A DNA stretch of 64,000 nucleotides from Nitratireductor kimnyeongensis (GCF_019891395.1 NZ_CP078143.1:806001-870000); one strand, 5' to 3'. Shown: positions 24,089 through 31,883, numbered from the stretch's first letter. The notes: generated by a model not told the origin, from the sequence alone. Numbers and translations are program-made.

Positions 24089-24887
24089 GATGGCCGTCGA
24101 ACGCAAACCTGCGACCTTTGACGTCGCGTTTGGCTCGGTTCTGCTGGATCCTGAGTGCGCAACTCCACAGGGCGTTTCCGGCCCACATGGCAAGGCCGCG
24201 AACAAGCGTTTCAATGTCTATCGCAACAATGTCACTCACAGTCTCGTCACGGCGCTGACCGAGATTTTCCCTACGGTGATGCAAATTCTCGGTGCGGACA
24301 ACTTTCGCATGATCGCGCGAGACTTCATCCGCGCACGGCCCCCGCGCTCACGGCTCGTTTTCGAATATGGACGCGACTTCGCTGCCTTTCTCGCCGACTA
24401 CCAACCCATCCGCCATCTTCAATATCTGCCTGACGTCGCCCGGCTCGAGCGCGCCTGGCTGGATGCCTTTCATGCAGCCGACCAAGCCCCGCTCGCCGCT
24501 GAGGATCTGAGTGCGCTGCCACCGGAAGCTCTGGCAGATGCGGTTTTCGTGCCGCATCCGGCCACCAGGCTCATCTCGTCCATCTATGCGGTTCACACGA
24601 TTTTCACCGCGCATCGACAAGGACCGATGCCCGAACGCATCAATGCCGGCATTGCTGAGGCGGCTCTTGTGACGCGACCGGGCCTTGAAGTGCAGGTACG
24701 TGGAATCGACCACGGCCAGTTTCTGTTTGTCGATGCACTCAGCCGGGGAGTGCCTCTTCAACGGGCCGCCGGCCGGTCGATCGAAGCTGAACCGGACTTC
24801 GACTTTCCAGCTGCCATCGCCTTGACCATTGAAAGCGGCGCTTTTGCAGGTTGCCGTGCCAGCAACGAGAGTGACGAAAAGGATTAG
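24072..24887 (+). CDS. bufC: BufC/DUF2063 partner protein of the MNIO enzyme
   Basis: 271 aa. The N-terminal DUF2063 domain shows [20 protein letters not shown] followed by FPTVMQILG (about residues 50-80), a signature of HvfC/BufC proteins that resembles a DNA-binding fold but serves as precursor-recognition partner of the DUF692 enzyme. The C-terminal part is less conserved. It overlaps the bufB end by 17 bp and ends 5 bp before the DoxX gene, so expression is tightly coupled. Confidence 0.9.
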   Translation: MSSNPEMAVERKPATFDVAFGSVLLDPECATPQGVSGPHGKAANKRFNVYRNNVTHSLVTALTEIFPTVMQILGADNFRMIARDFIRARPPRSRLVFEYGRDFAAFLADYQPIRHLQYLPDVARLERAWLDAFHAADQAPLAAEDLSALPPEALADAVFVPHPATRLISSIYAVHTIFTAHRQGPMPERINAGIAEAALVTRPGLEVQVRGIDHGQFLFVDALSRGVPLQRAAGRSIEAEPDFDFPAAIALTIESGAFAGCRASNESDEKD

Positions 24888-24892
24888 GCCCC

Positions 24893-25462
24893 GTGTTTCA
24901 GACAATCGAGGCGCTGCATGCGCGTGTATTCTCGACCGTGGAGCGGATGCTCGATGGATGGTTCCTGGGCCTGGTGGCCCGCTTTTCATTTCTCGCCGTC
25001 CTCTATTTGTACTTTCTCAACTCCGCACGTACGAAGGTCGGAGACGGCTTTTTCGGCTTCTTTCACATCGCTGACGGCGCCTATTACCAGATCGCGCTGC
25101 CGGCCGTGGAAGCGGCAGGCGGCAACGTCTCAGCCGTATCATTCATCCCATGGGGGCTCATTGTCTGGCTGGGGACATATTCCGAGTTCGTGTTGCCATT
25201 GTTGATCGTGCTCGGACTGCTCACCCGCATCGCCGCACTTGGCATGATCGGTTTCGTGCTTGTCCAGTCCTATGTCGACATCGTGGTTCACAATGTAGGT
25301 TCCGAGACGGCAGGCGCCTGGTTCGACCGCTTTTCAGACGGGCTGATCTGGGACCAGCGCACGCTCTGGGTTTTTCTGCTTCTCTATCTGGCGGTCAAGG
25401 GTGCGGGCCTGGTCTCGCTCGACGCGTTCCTTTCGCATCGCCGCGCGATTTCAAAGGTCTGA
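24893..25462 (+). CDS. bufD: DoxX family membrane protein of the bufferin operon
   Basis: 189 aa, GTG start at 24893 with AAAAGGATT upstream. Four hydrophobic segments (FSFLAVLYLYFLNSA; a long one around residue 90; IAALGMIGFVLVQSYVDIVV; LWVFLLLYLAVKGAG) match DoxX/DoxD-type integral membrane proteins. DoxX members are frequent last genes of buf and related MNIO operons; the precise role, perhaps redox or handling of the modified peptide at the membrane, is unknown. Five bp after bufC. Confidence 0.87.
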   Translation: MFQTIEALHARVFSTVERMLDGWFLGLVARFSFLAVLYLYFLNSARTKVGDGFFGFFHIADGAYYQIALPAVEAAGGNVSAVSFIPWGLIVWLGTYSEFVLPLLIVLGLLTRIAALGMIGFVLVQSYVDIVVHNVGSETAGAWFDRFSDGLIWDQRTLWVFLLLYLAVKGAGLVSLDAFLSHRRAISKV

Positions 25463-25468
25463 ACCAAA

Positions 25469-25491
25469 GGCGGCGCCACAAGGGCGCCGCC
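25469..25491 (+). terminator. Hairpin at the end of the buf operon
   Basis: Perfect 9-bp stem GGCGGCGCC/GGCGCCGCC with a 5-nt loop, 6 bp after the DoxX stop. There is no T tract, so it may only pause or protect the 3' end. Confidence 0.6.
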
Positions 25492-25496
25492 GACAG

Positions 25497-25570
25497 CTCA
25501 AAGAGCATTGCGATGGTTTGGAACATCGGACCGAAAGTTGGAGACCGGTGTCGGATTATCCCAATGTCCC
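25497..25570. repeat. Degenerate short palindromic repeat typical of rhizobial intergenic DNA
   Basis: Contains GAACATCGGACCG (25521-25533) and an imperfect inverted half ending TCGGATTATCCCAATG. It resembles small dispersed palindromes common between genes in Phyllobacteriaceae. The same 13-mer recurs at 37650-37662. It sits between the convergent buf and hsp20 genes. Confidence 0.4.
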
Positions 25571-25619
25571 GTTTACGGTTCAGATCGTCCTTTGTGTGTC
25601 CGGATGGTCACGCGGCGAT

Positions 25620-26078
25620 CTAGTGGGCCTTGGCCTCGATCTCCTTCGCATCCTTCACCGAAACGATGGGGATCCGGCGCGGCTTCATCTCCTCGGGGAT
25701 GTTGCGTGTGAGCTCGATATGAAGCAGGCCATTCTCCAGATTGGCACCCGACACCTCAACGTGATCGGCAAGCTGGAACCGGCGCTCGAAGCTGCGTGAG
25801 GCTATGCCGCGATAAAGAAGCTCGCCGCCATCTTTCTGCTCCGCGCTCTTCTCACCCTTGATGGTCAGCACGTTGCGGTGAGCCTCGATGGAAATGTCCT
25901 CGTCGCCAAATCCGGCGACCGCCATCGAAATTCGGTAGGAATCCTCACCTGTGCGCTCGATATTGTAGGGTGGATAGGTCTGGCCATTCTCCGGCTGCCC
26001 GAGCGTGTCGAGCATCGAGAAAAGCCGATCGAAGCCCACGGTAGAGCGATAAAGAGGGGAAAAATCAACATGACGCAT
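25620..26078 (-). CDS. Small heat-shock protein Hsp20 (IbpA family)
   Basis: 152 aa. N-terminal arm (residues about 1-35), alpha-crystallin domain (about 37-135; ERTGEDSYRISMAVAGFGDE onward, IASRSFERRFQLAD, LENGLLHIELTRNIPEE with the conserved I/V-x-I tail later in RIPIV). An ATP-independent holdase that binds unfolding proteins in the cytoplasm. Its upstream region combines a sigma-32-type promoter and a ROSE-like thermometer leader. Convergent with the buf operon. Confidence 0.95.
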   Translation of the reverse strand: MRHVDFSPLYRSTVGFDRLFSMLDTLGQPENGQTYPPYNIERTGEDSYRISMAVAGFGDEDISIEAHRNVLTIKGEKSAEQKDGGELLYRGIASRSFERRFQLADHVEVSGANLENGLLHIELTRNIPEEMKPRRIPIVSVKDAKEIEAKAH

Positions 26079-26176
26079 GGTCTGTTCTCCTGTTGAGCAA
26101 CATTGCGTTATGGCCGTCTCCGAAACCCGCGAATGGGCGTTTCTGTCTGACCAACGGTCCCGTTCTGGCGACCGCA
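26079..26176 (-). ncRNA. ROSE-like RNA thermometer in the hsp20 5' leader
   Basis: The predicted leader of about 98 nt can fold into four hairpins in order: TTCTG/CAGAA; GACC/GGTC; GAAA with CCC pairing GGG with TTTC; and, just before the start codon, TTGCT (26096-26100) pairing with the Shine-Dalgarno AGGAG (26087-26091) across loop CAAC. TTGCT/AGGAG, with its central G-G mismatch, is the hallmark of the ROSE element, which melts on heating to free the ribosome site. ROSE elements are known upstream of rhizobial hsp20 genes. The folding was done by eye. Confidence 0.72.
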
Positions 26177-26182
26177 GAATTT

Positions 26183-26211
26183 ATATGGGGACGTCAAAAA
26201 TCCGGTTCAAG
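26183..26211 (-). promoter_or_regulatory. Sigma-32 (RpoH)-type promoter of hsp20
   Basis: Reading the minus strand: CTTGAA (26211-26206), 15-nt spacer, CCCCATAT (26190-26183). This matches the heat-shock consensus CTTGAA-N13-17-CCCCATNT and places transcription start near 26176, giving a leader of ROSE length. Confidence 0.78.
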
Positions 26212-26290
26212 AGCGCGCCGCTCGCACATGAACAGCCGATGAACAGCCCAATCGGAAACTGTTCAGCTTGATCACGTTATGGTTGGTGAA

Positions 26291-26388
26291 CCTGATGGAT
26301 GGCCTTGTGCTGCCATCAGGCAAGCACCGGATGTAACGTCCCTTCCACCGGTGCGGAACGCCGGAAGCGGCACCTCGTCGCTTCCGGC
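26291..26388. other. Tract of three consecutive perfect hairpins, possible structured RNA
   Basis: Within the 426-bp gap between hsp20 and the hydrolase gene, three adjacent stems occur: CCTGATGG/CCATCAGG (26291-26320), GCACCGG/CCGGTGC (26324-26354) and GCCGGAAGCG/CGCTTCCGGC (26360-26388). No ORF or known RNA family is recognised. It could be a small RNA, part of the hydrolase 5' leader, or a fossil intergenic repeat. The remaining stretches 26212-26290 and 26389-26504 show nothing I can name. Confidence 0.4.
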
Positions 26389-26504
26389 ATTCGTTTCCGC
26401 AAACCTTTCGGATTCTTGCCTTTCCGGCAACTCGGCTCTATCAATCCGTAGGAATATCCTCTTCTGTCGCCCCTCATCTTCACTCTTGAGGCCAGTGTTT
26501 CCAC

Positions 26505-27464
26505 ATGGATGACCTGCTTATCGTGGTTCCGGAAAATCCCGCGCCAGACGGGATTGCGGCAGGTTTGTTGCGGACAGGCGACGGGCTATCGATCCGGTAC
26601 GCACGCGTACCGGGCCGGGGCGAGGCAAAACGCGGCACGGTGGTGCTGCTTCCCGGCCGAAACGAATACATCGAGAAATATTTCGAGACCGCCGACGATC
26701 TCGCGAAACGCGGCTATGGATCGGCGATCCTCGATTGGCGTGGACAGGGTGGCTCCGAGCGGCTGTTGGCGAATGCCAACCGGGGCTATGTGGAGAGCTT
26801 TGACGATTATGTCCGCGATCTGGATGCGCTGTTTGAACAGGTTGTCTTGCCGGATTGCCGGGGCCCCTACTATATCCTCGCACATTCGACCGGTGTGCTG
26901 ATTGCCCTTCTCGCCTCCCCCGGCCTGACCAACCGGGTTCGCCGCATGGTGCTTTGTGCGCCTTTGCTTGGCCTTGCCGCTTCATCTTCGACCACGGTCT
27001 GGGTAACGCGGCTTGCCCGGGTTCTCTACGCGATAGGGCTCGGCAAAATGTACATGCCGGGCCGCCGCAACCGCCACAAGACCCCGGAATTCTCGCCTGT
27101 GGCACTGAGCTCCGACCCAGTACGCTTCAACCGCAACCGCGCGACTGTGACGGCCTGGCCTGGACTTGCCATCAACGGGCCGACGGTGGCCTGGACGCGG
27201 GCAATGTTCCGCGCCGTGGAACAGGTAACGGATCCGGAATTCATGGCGCGGCTCCACATCCCGTCGCTGATACTGGCAGCGGGCAGCGACCAGGTCGTTT
27301 CCAACAGGGCGATTGAGGCCTATGCGCGGCATCTGCGCAGCGGGTCCCTGTTGACGATCGACGGAGCGCGGCACGAATTGCTTCAGGAAGCCGATCGCTA
27401 TCGCGAACAGGCGCTTGCAGCTCTGTTCGCCTTTCTGGAAGGCACAGGCGACATTGACTACTGA
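26505..27464 (+). CDS. Alpha/beta hydrolase, lysophospholipase/monoacylglycerol lipase-like
   Basis: 319 aa. Oxyanion region VVLLPGRNEYIEKY (about 45-58), DWRGQGGSERL (about 75-85), nucleophile elbow AHSTG with Ser128 (the usual GHSMG with first Gly to Ala), acid in GSDQVVSNRAI and His in GARHELLQEAD. This fits PldB-type serine aminopeptidase S33 hydrolases that cut lysophospholipids or monoacylglycerols. No signal peptide, so cytoplasmic or membrane-peripheral. The start has only a weak upstream GAGG 12 bp away. Convergent with hisN, 6 bp between stops. Confidence 0.87.
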   Translation: MDDLLIVVPENPAPDGIAAGLLRTGDGLSIRYARVPGRGEAKRGTVVLLPGRNEYIEKYFETADDLAKRGYGSAILDWRGQGGSERLLANANRGYVESFDDYVRDLDALFEQVVLPDCRGPYYILAHSTGVLIALLASPGLTNRVRRMVLCAPLLGLAASSSTTVWVTRLARVLYAIGLGKMYMPGRRNRHKTPEFSPVALSSDPVRFNRNRATVTAWPGLAINGPTVAWTRAMFRAVEQVTDPEFMARLHIPSLILAAGSDQVVSNRAIEAYARHLRSGSLLTIDGARHELLQEADRYREQALAALFAFLEGTGDIDY

Positions 27465-27470
27465 GCAGGG

Positions 27471-28241
27471 TCAGCGCAGAAGCGCCATCGCTTTTTCGTG
27501 AAGCTCGCCGGTGGCCGCCGCAATGATGTCGCCGCCGCTTTCAGGTCTGCCTCCTGCCCAACTCGTGATCACCCCACCCGCCTGCTCGATGATCGGGACC
27601 AGCGCGACAATGTCGTAAGGTTGCAGCCCCGATTCGATGACGAGATCGACCTGCCCGGCCGCCAGCATGGCATAGGCATAGCAGTCCGTCCCATAGCGGG
27701 GGAGGCAGACCGCCTCTTCCACCCGATCGTAGGCTGGACGACGCAGGGCATCGAAGAGCGCAGGCGTGGTGGTGCACAGCGTGGCGTCAGAAAGCTCGGT
27801 CGTACCACGGGTCTTCAATTGGCGCCCACCGCCGGGGCCCTCATAATGGGCACCCTCACCGACCGTGTAGAAAAGCTCGCCCGTGAAAGGCTGTGACATC
27901 ATGCCCGCGACCGCGCGGCCCGCGACCGTGAGCCCCACAAGCGTTCCCCACAGCGGAAGCCCGGAGATGAAAGCGCGGGTGCCATCGATGGGATCGATGA
28001 TCCAGCGGTGTTCACTCTCCTCGCCCTCGAGGCCAAACTCCTCGCCCAGTATGCCATGGTCGGGATAGGCCTCGCCGATCAAAGCGCGAATCGCCTTCTC
28101 GGCCTCGCGATCGGCTTCCGTCACCGGATCAAAACCGCCCTCCATCTTGTTGTCGACCAGCACCGGCTGGCGAAAGCGCGGCAGTGTTTGTGCCGCGGCA
28201 GCCTCGGCAATACGGCGCATCAGCGCCGGTGATACGGTCAT
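27471..28241 (-). CDS. hisN: Inositol-monophosphatase-family phosphatase, probable histidinol-phosphatase HisN
   Basis: 256 aa. Metal-binding motifs: DPVTEADREAEKAI, GILGEEFG with Glu ligands, IDPIDGTRAFISGLPLWGTL, and the C-terminal LVIESGLQPYDIVALVPI with Asp. The short-type length and TRAFISGLP signature fit HisN, which removes phosphate from histidinol phosphate in histidine synthesis; SuhB-like inositol phosphatase is the alternative. An MmgR/suhB-type sRNA lies upstream on the opposite strand, the context that gave that RNA family its suhB name. Confidence 0.88.
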   Translation of the reverse strand: MTVSPALMRRIAEAAAAQTLPRFRQPVLVDNKMEGGFDPVTEADREAEKAIRALIGEAYPDHGILGEEFGLEGEESEHRWIIDPIDGTRAFISGLPLWGTLVGLTVAGRAVAGMMSQPFTGELFYTVGEGAHYEGPGGGRQLKTRGTTELSDATLCTTTPALFDALRRPAYDRVEEAVCLPRYGTDCYAYAMLAAGQVDLVIESGLQPYDIVALVPIIEQAGGVITSWAGGRPESGGDIIAAATGELHEKAMALLR

Positions 28242-28341
28242 GGAAAACTCCTGGATGCTGGATTTGCTTGCGGGCGATCGGTCGGGAGCCGATCTTCGCT
28301 GTGATTGCGACGGTTTGCAACGGTTCAGGAACGGTTAACGC

Positions 28342-28369
28342 TTGACAATGCTGCAATGCAACATAAACT
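28342..28369 (+). promoter_or_regulatory. Promoter of the MmgR/suhB-like sRNA
   Basis: CTTGACA with the -35 hexamer TTGACA at 28342-28347, 16-nt spacer, -10-like TAAACT at 28364-28369. Predicted start about 28376, just before the first sRNA hairpin. Confidence 0.6.
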
Positions 28370-28375
28370 TCACAT

Positions 28376-28462
28376 CAGGCAGTTTATCTGCCGAATGCCC
28401 TTTTTGGGCGTTTCCTCCCTAGACTTTTGACCGTGTCGCCGCTGCGATACGGTCTTTTTTTT
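28376..28462 (+). ncRNA. mmgR: MmgR/alpha-r8 (suhB-type) small RNA
   Basis: About 87 nt between a TTGACA promoter and a strong terminator. Order of elements: hairpin GGCAG/CTGCC (28378-28392), hairpin GCCC/GGGC with a U loop (28397-28409), the unpaired motif TTTCCTCCCT (28411-28420), AGACTTTT, then the terminator stem. The UUUCCUCCCU core between stems is the hallmark of the alpha-r8 family (MmgR of Sinorhizobium, Rfam name suhB), which acts in trans by pairing; in Sinorhizobium it limits polyhydroxybutyrate accumulation. Identified from memory of the family, not by a covariance search. Confidence 0.8.
28429..28462 (+). terminator. Terminator of the MmgR-like sRNA
   Basis: 11-bp stem GACCGTGTCGC/GCGATACGGTC (one G-T pair), 4-nt loop, followed by eight T. 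It serves no + strand CDS, which supports a free-standing sRNA gene. Confidence 0.9.
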
Positions 28463-28517
28463 CGCTCTATGCCGGAAACTGAAGCCGGAATATGCTGCAC
28501 TGCCGCATACTTACGGA

Positions 28518-29408
28518 TCATTCCGCTGCCAGAGGGAAAGCGCTGAAATGCCGACTGGCGATCAGCATCAATTCACGGGCGAAATCTGATAAATCCTCCT
28601 TCAAGGCGTAAAAGCCGGAGTTTTTTTCGAGCGTACGCTCGTCCATGTAGAGACTTCGATTGATCTCGATCTGCAGGGCGTGAAGCCCCTGTGCGGGGCG
28701 TCCGTAATGCTCGGTGATGAAGCCTCCCGCATAAGGTTTGTTGTGCACCACGCAATAGCCGCGCGCCGTCAGCAACCCGATCACCCATTCCGTAAGAACG
28801 GGAGCCGCCGAAACGCCGAATCGGTCGCCTATTATGAAATCAGGCCTCAGCCCCCCCTCGCCGGAACGCACACCAGTAGGCATGGAGTGGCAATCGATGA
28901 GAACGCCATGCCCAAACGCGCAATGCGTGTCGATGAGAAGGCGTTTGAGGCATTCATGATAGGGCTGGTAGATCGTCTCTATCCGTGACACCGCTTCTGC
29001 GAGCGGCAACCGCCCCTGATAGATATCGAGCCCCTCTCCCACAAGTTTGGGCACCGTGCCTAACCCTCCCGCCACCCTGGGCGAGCGGATATTGGCGTAA
29101 GGCGGCACCGGCTCGGAAAACATGCGCGGATCGAGTTCCCAGGGCTCACGATTCACATCGAGATAGGCCCGCGGGAAATTGGCTTTGAGGAAGGGAGCGC
29201 CGCAGGCAACGACGCCGGAAAAGAGTTCATCCACGTAGCAATCCTCCGAACGGCGGATCACCTGGGCGTCGAGCCGGCTCATCTGGAGAAATCGTTGCGG
29301 ATAATGGCGTCCACTATGTGGCGAGTTGAAAACGAAGGGCACATCTTGCGACGCTGGAGAATGCACCTCGAAGGCAGGTACCTTGCCGAAATCCGCTGCA
29401 GCATTCAT
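28518..29408 (-). CDS. N-formylglutamate amidohydrolase family protein
   Basis: 296 aa from ATG 29408 (GGAGG lies about 14 bp upstream; a TTG seven codons earlier is the alternative). Family blocks: PFVFNSPHSGRHYP near the N-terminus, DCYVDELFSGVV, FPRAYLDVNREPWELDPRMF, LIDCHSMPTG and ALQIEINRSLYMDE. Members hydrolyse N-formylglutamate to formate and glutamate in histidine breakdown, but many are uncharacterised and no other hut gene is nearby. Divergent from cpdR. Confidence 0.85.
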   Translation of the reverse strand: MNAAADFGKVPAFEVHSPASQDVPFVFNSPHSGRHYPQRFLQMSRLDAQVIRRSEDCYVDELFSGVVACGAPFLKANFPRAYLDVNREPWELDPRMFSEPVPPYANIRSPRVAGGLGTVPKLVGEGLDIYQGRLPLAEAVSRIETIYQPYHECLKRLLIDTHCAFGHGVLIDCHSMPTGVRSGEGGLRPDFIIGDRFGVSAAPVLTEWVIGLLTARGYCVVHNKPYAGGFITEHYGRPAQGLHALQIEINRSLYMDERTLEKNSGFYALKEDLSDFARELMLIASRHFSAFPLAAE

Positions 29409-29592
29409 CCGTGTTTTGCGCCTCCGCAACGCCGTATTCTGCCAAAGCCTGCCACCGGCGCACCCGCCTGTCCAGCCGCTCCACAGACTGGCCTATAAGG
29501 ATTCACTTGATATTTACCATGCGAGAATCATATAGCTGGGAACACATAAGCGGTTTGCGGGACAACCGCTCTCGCACGATTCGGACGGCACA

Positions 29593-29955
29593 ATGGCACG
29601 GATTCTCCTGGCGGAAGACGATAACGATATGCGGCGCTTTCTCGTGAAGGCGCTGGAACGGGCAGGCTACGAAGTGGTGGACTTCGACAATGGCGCTGGC
29701 GCCTATGACAGGCTGCGTGAGGAGCCCTTTTCTCTCCTTTTGACTGACATCGTGATGCCGGAAATGGACGGCATCGAGCTGGCAAGGCGCGCGACGGAAA
29801 TCGACCCCGACCTCAAGGTGATGTTCATCACCGGTTTCGCCGCTGTCGCGCTGAACCCGGATTCAAACGCTCCGCAGGATGCAAAAGTCCTGTCCAAGCC
29901 CTTCCACCTGCGCGATCTCGTGAACGAGGTGGAGAAGCTTTTGCAGGCGGCCTGA
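29593..29955 (+). CDS. cpdR: Cell-cycle response regulator CpdR
   Basis: 120-aa stand-alone receiver domain. Acid pair in LLAEDDNDMRRFL, phospho-acceptor Asp52 in LLLTDIVMPEMDG, conserved Thr in MFITGFAA and Lys in VLSKPFHLRDLV. CpdR is phosphorylated through the CckA-ChpT relay; unphosphorylated CpdR localises ClpXP and primes degradation of substrates such as CtrA, coordinating the alphaproteobacterial cell cycle. Sequence and single-domain form fit CpdR closely. Monocistronic. Confidence 0.92.
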   Translation: MARILLAEDDNDMRRFLVKALERAGYEVVDFDNGAGAYDRLREEPFSLLLTDIVMPEMDGIELARRATEIDPDLKVMFITGFAAVALNPDSNAPQDAKVLSKPFHLRDLVNEVEKLLQAA

Positions 29956-30072
29956 GGGCCGATCCGCCCAGGGGGATCGCGGCATTCGGGACGCTTTTCG
30001 AAATTGGCGCAAAATCCCCAAACTACCTATTGACGCCTGCCGCAATTTTATGATCTATGCGCGGCGTCGGAT

Positions 30073-30147
30073 GGGCGTGTAGCTCAGCGGGAGAGCACTA
30101 CGTTGACATCGTAGGGGTCACTGGTTCAATCCCAGTCACGCCCACCA
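30073..30147 (+). tRNA. tRNA-Val (anticodon GAC)
   Basis: 75 nt including encoded CCA. Acceptor GGGCGTG/CACGCCC, D-arm with AGCTCAGCGGGAGAGC, anticodon stem ACTACG/CGTAGG around loop TTGACAT, T-arm with GGTTCAATCC. Anticodon GAC reads GUC and GUU. Confidence 0.97.
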
Positions 30148-30307
30148 TCCGCTTCTCATTAAAATCAGTAGTTTATTCTTGAACATCGACCGCGCCGTGT
30201 TGGCATGCATGGTCCGTGTTGCCGTCCGTTCTGACTATCGTTTTTGGTGCGCGCCGCGCCCTTGAAGAGCGCGGCATTGCCGGGGACAAAACCGGAGTGA
30301 GGCTGGT

Positions 30308-30982
30308 TCAGCGCTTCACCGTTCGAAAACGCTCTTCCAAATACGAAACGAGCCGCACCGCCGGCCAAAGGACGATCAGATACATGACTGCGGCGGCAAT
30401 CAACGGCGTGGGGTTGGCTGTCAGTGCCTGGGCGTCGGTCGCCTGCTTGAGAAGATCAGGCATCGCAACCACGGAAGCCAGAGATGTGTCCTTGGCGATT
30501 GCCACGGAATTGCTCGTGTGCGGCGGGATCGCAACGCGGAAGGCTTGGGGCAGAATGATCTTGTAGATGATTGCCCAGAAAGGCATACCGAGAGCCTTCG
30601 CCGCCTCGGTCTGCCCCTCGGGAATGGACTGTATGCCAGCGCGGAAAACCTCAGCCGTGAAAGCCGAAAAGACCAGCCCAAGCGCCAGGGTCGCTGATGT
30701 GAAGGCGTTGAGGCGGATGCCGACAAACGGCAAGGCATAATAGATCAAGACGAGGACAACGAGGATCGGCAGCGCGCGAAATACATCCACGTGCAACACT
30801 GCCAGAAGGCGCAACGGACGCGGACCATAAAGTCTTGCGAGGCATATCAGCACCCCCGCAAGCCCTCCGAGCGTGATCGTCGTCAGGGCGAGGAGGATCG
30901 TGTTTCCAACCCCCTTCAAGAGCATCGGGAAGATGCGAAAAAACACCTCGGCATTCAAAAAAGTGTCGACGAAACCCGGCAT
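30308..30982 (-). CDS. Amino-acid ABC transporter permease (HisM/GlnP type), without neighbouring partners
   Basis: 224 aa from ATG 30982 (GGGAGGGG upstream). N-terminal FFRIFPMLLKGVGNTILLAL begins the His/Glu/Gln/Arg TM-region family; the EAA loop reads EAAKALGMPFWAIIYKIILP (about residue 150) followed by AFRVAIPPHTSNSVAIAKDT. About five membrane helices. Normally two such permeases work with an ATPase and a binding protein; none is in this window. It lies 133 bp downstream of the gntR gene on the same strand. Confidence 0.87.
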   Translation of the reverse strand: MPGFVDTFLNAEVFFRIFPMLLKGVGNTILLALTTITLGGLAGVLICLARLYGPRPLRLLAVLHVDVFRALPILVVLVLIYYALPFVGIRLNAFTSATLALGLVFSAFTAEVFRAGIQSIPEGQTEAAKALGMPFWAIIYKIILPQAFRVAIPPHTSNSVAIAKDTSLASVVAMPDLLKQATDAQALTANPTPLIAAAVMYLIVLWPAVRLVSYLEERFRTVKR

Positions 30983-31115
30983 GATTCTACCCCTCCCACG
31001 GCACTTCCCGTTTTTCCACGGCTGGCCCATTGATCCTGATGGCCTGAGGAACGGGTCTAACGACCTATCTCTCGCTTTGCCTCACTTTGACGTCACGCCC
31101 CGGCCGATGCATCGC

Positions 31116-31856
31116 TCATCGGTTGTGCGATACCGATTGATAAACCGCCAGCGTGAATTGGACATGCTCACGCAACAGACCGACTGCCTGCTCGGCATCG
31201 CGCGCAAGAACGGCGTCCATCAACCGGGTGTGATTGGAAATAGACAGAGCCTCGCCGAGCAGCGCCTCCGTTGCCTCACCCTGTTCGGACGAGCGCCCCG
31301 CAATGTTCTCCGGCAGAAACAGAAGTGCCTGATGATGCCGCCTCAATTGCTCGGAAATCTGCTGCTGAAAGGATTTCAACCAGCCTGATCTGGCAGCCGA
31401 AAGAAGTGACTGATGGAATGCATCATGCGCGTCCATCCATGTGGCTACTTCTCTCGAGCGATCTCGAACAAGGGCAGCCGACGCGCATGACAATCGGTGA
31501 TGACTTGCCACGATTGCGCTTTCCCATTCCAGATCGCCCTGCGCTATGGCGTCCTTGACGAGAGCCGTTTCCACCACACTGCGCGCCTGCTCGAGATCCT
31601 CCAGTTCCGCGACGGAAACGGAGGCGACACGATAACCGCGATTGGGACTGAGAACCGCAAGACCAGCCTCTTCAAGCCGTGGCAACGCTTCTCGCAGTGG
31701 CGTGTATCCAATTCCATAGCGCTTCGACAGCGCCATCAGGCGCAACGGCTCCCCTGGAGCCAGAACTCCGTCAACGATGTCCCTTTTGAGCGCGGCGAGC
31801 GCACCTTCATGCTCCTGCAGTTCACGCCCCGGCATTGTTTCAGGCTCAGATTTCAT
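31116..31856 (-). CDS. GntR-family (FCD-type) transcriptional regulator
   Basis: 246 aa from ATG 31856 (no strong ribosome site; internal ATG 31835 is an alternative). N-terminal winged helix-turn-helix (about 15-80: LRLMALSKRYGIGYTPLREALPRLE reads as the recognition helix region, followed by wing PNRGYRVASVS) and a C-terminal all-helical FCD effector domain (about 95-225). Divergent from kynU with only 51 bp between starts, so it probably controls kynU and itself through the palindrome there. Ligand could be kynurenine or anthranilate; inference. Confidence 0.9.
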   Translation of the reverse strand: MKSEPETMPGRELQEHEGALAALKRDIVDGVLAPGEPLRLMALSKRYGIGYTPLREALPRLEEAGLAVLSPNRGYRVASVSVAELEDLEQARSVVETALVKDAIAQGDLEWESAIVASHHRLSCASAALVRDRSREVATWMDAHDAFHQSLLSAARSGWLKSFQQQISEQLRRHHQALLFLPENIAGRSSEQGEATEALLGEALSISNHTRLMDAVLARDAEQAVGLLREHVQFTLAVYQSVSHNR

Positions 31857-31865
31857 ATAATCAGC

Positions 31866-31883
31866 TATATTATATATAATATA
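31866..31883. promoter_or_regulatory. Perfect 18-bp palindrome between gntR and kynU
   Basis: TATATTATATATAATATA is its own reverse complement and sits midway in the 51-bp divergent gap. Very AT-rich against a GC-rich background. It is likely the GntR operator, overlapping the -10 regions of both genes. Confidence 0.6.

Noticed and set aside
30216..30350. Short + strand frame after tRNA-Val as a remnant integrase or transporter piece
   Set aside because: No similarity to integrases or ABC parts could be recognised, and it runs antisense into the permease gene.
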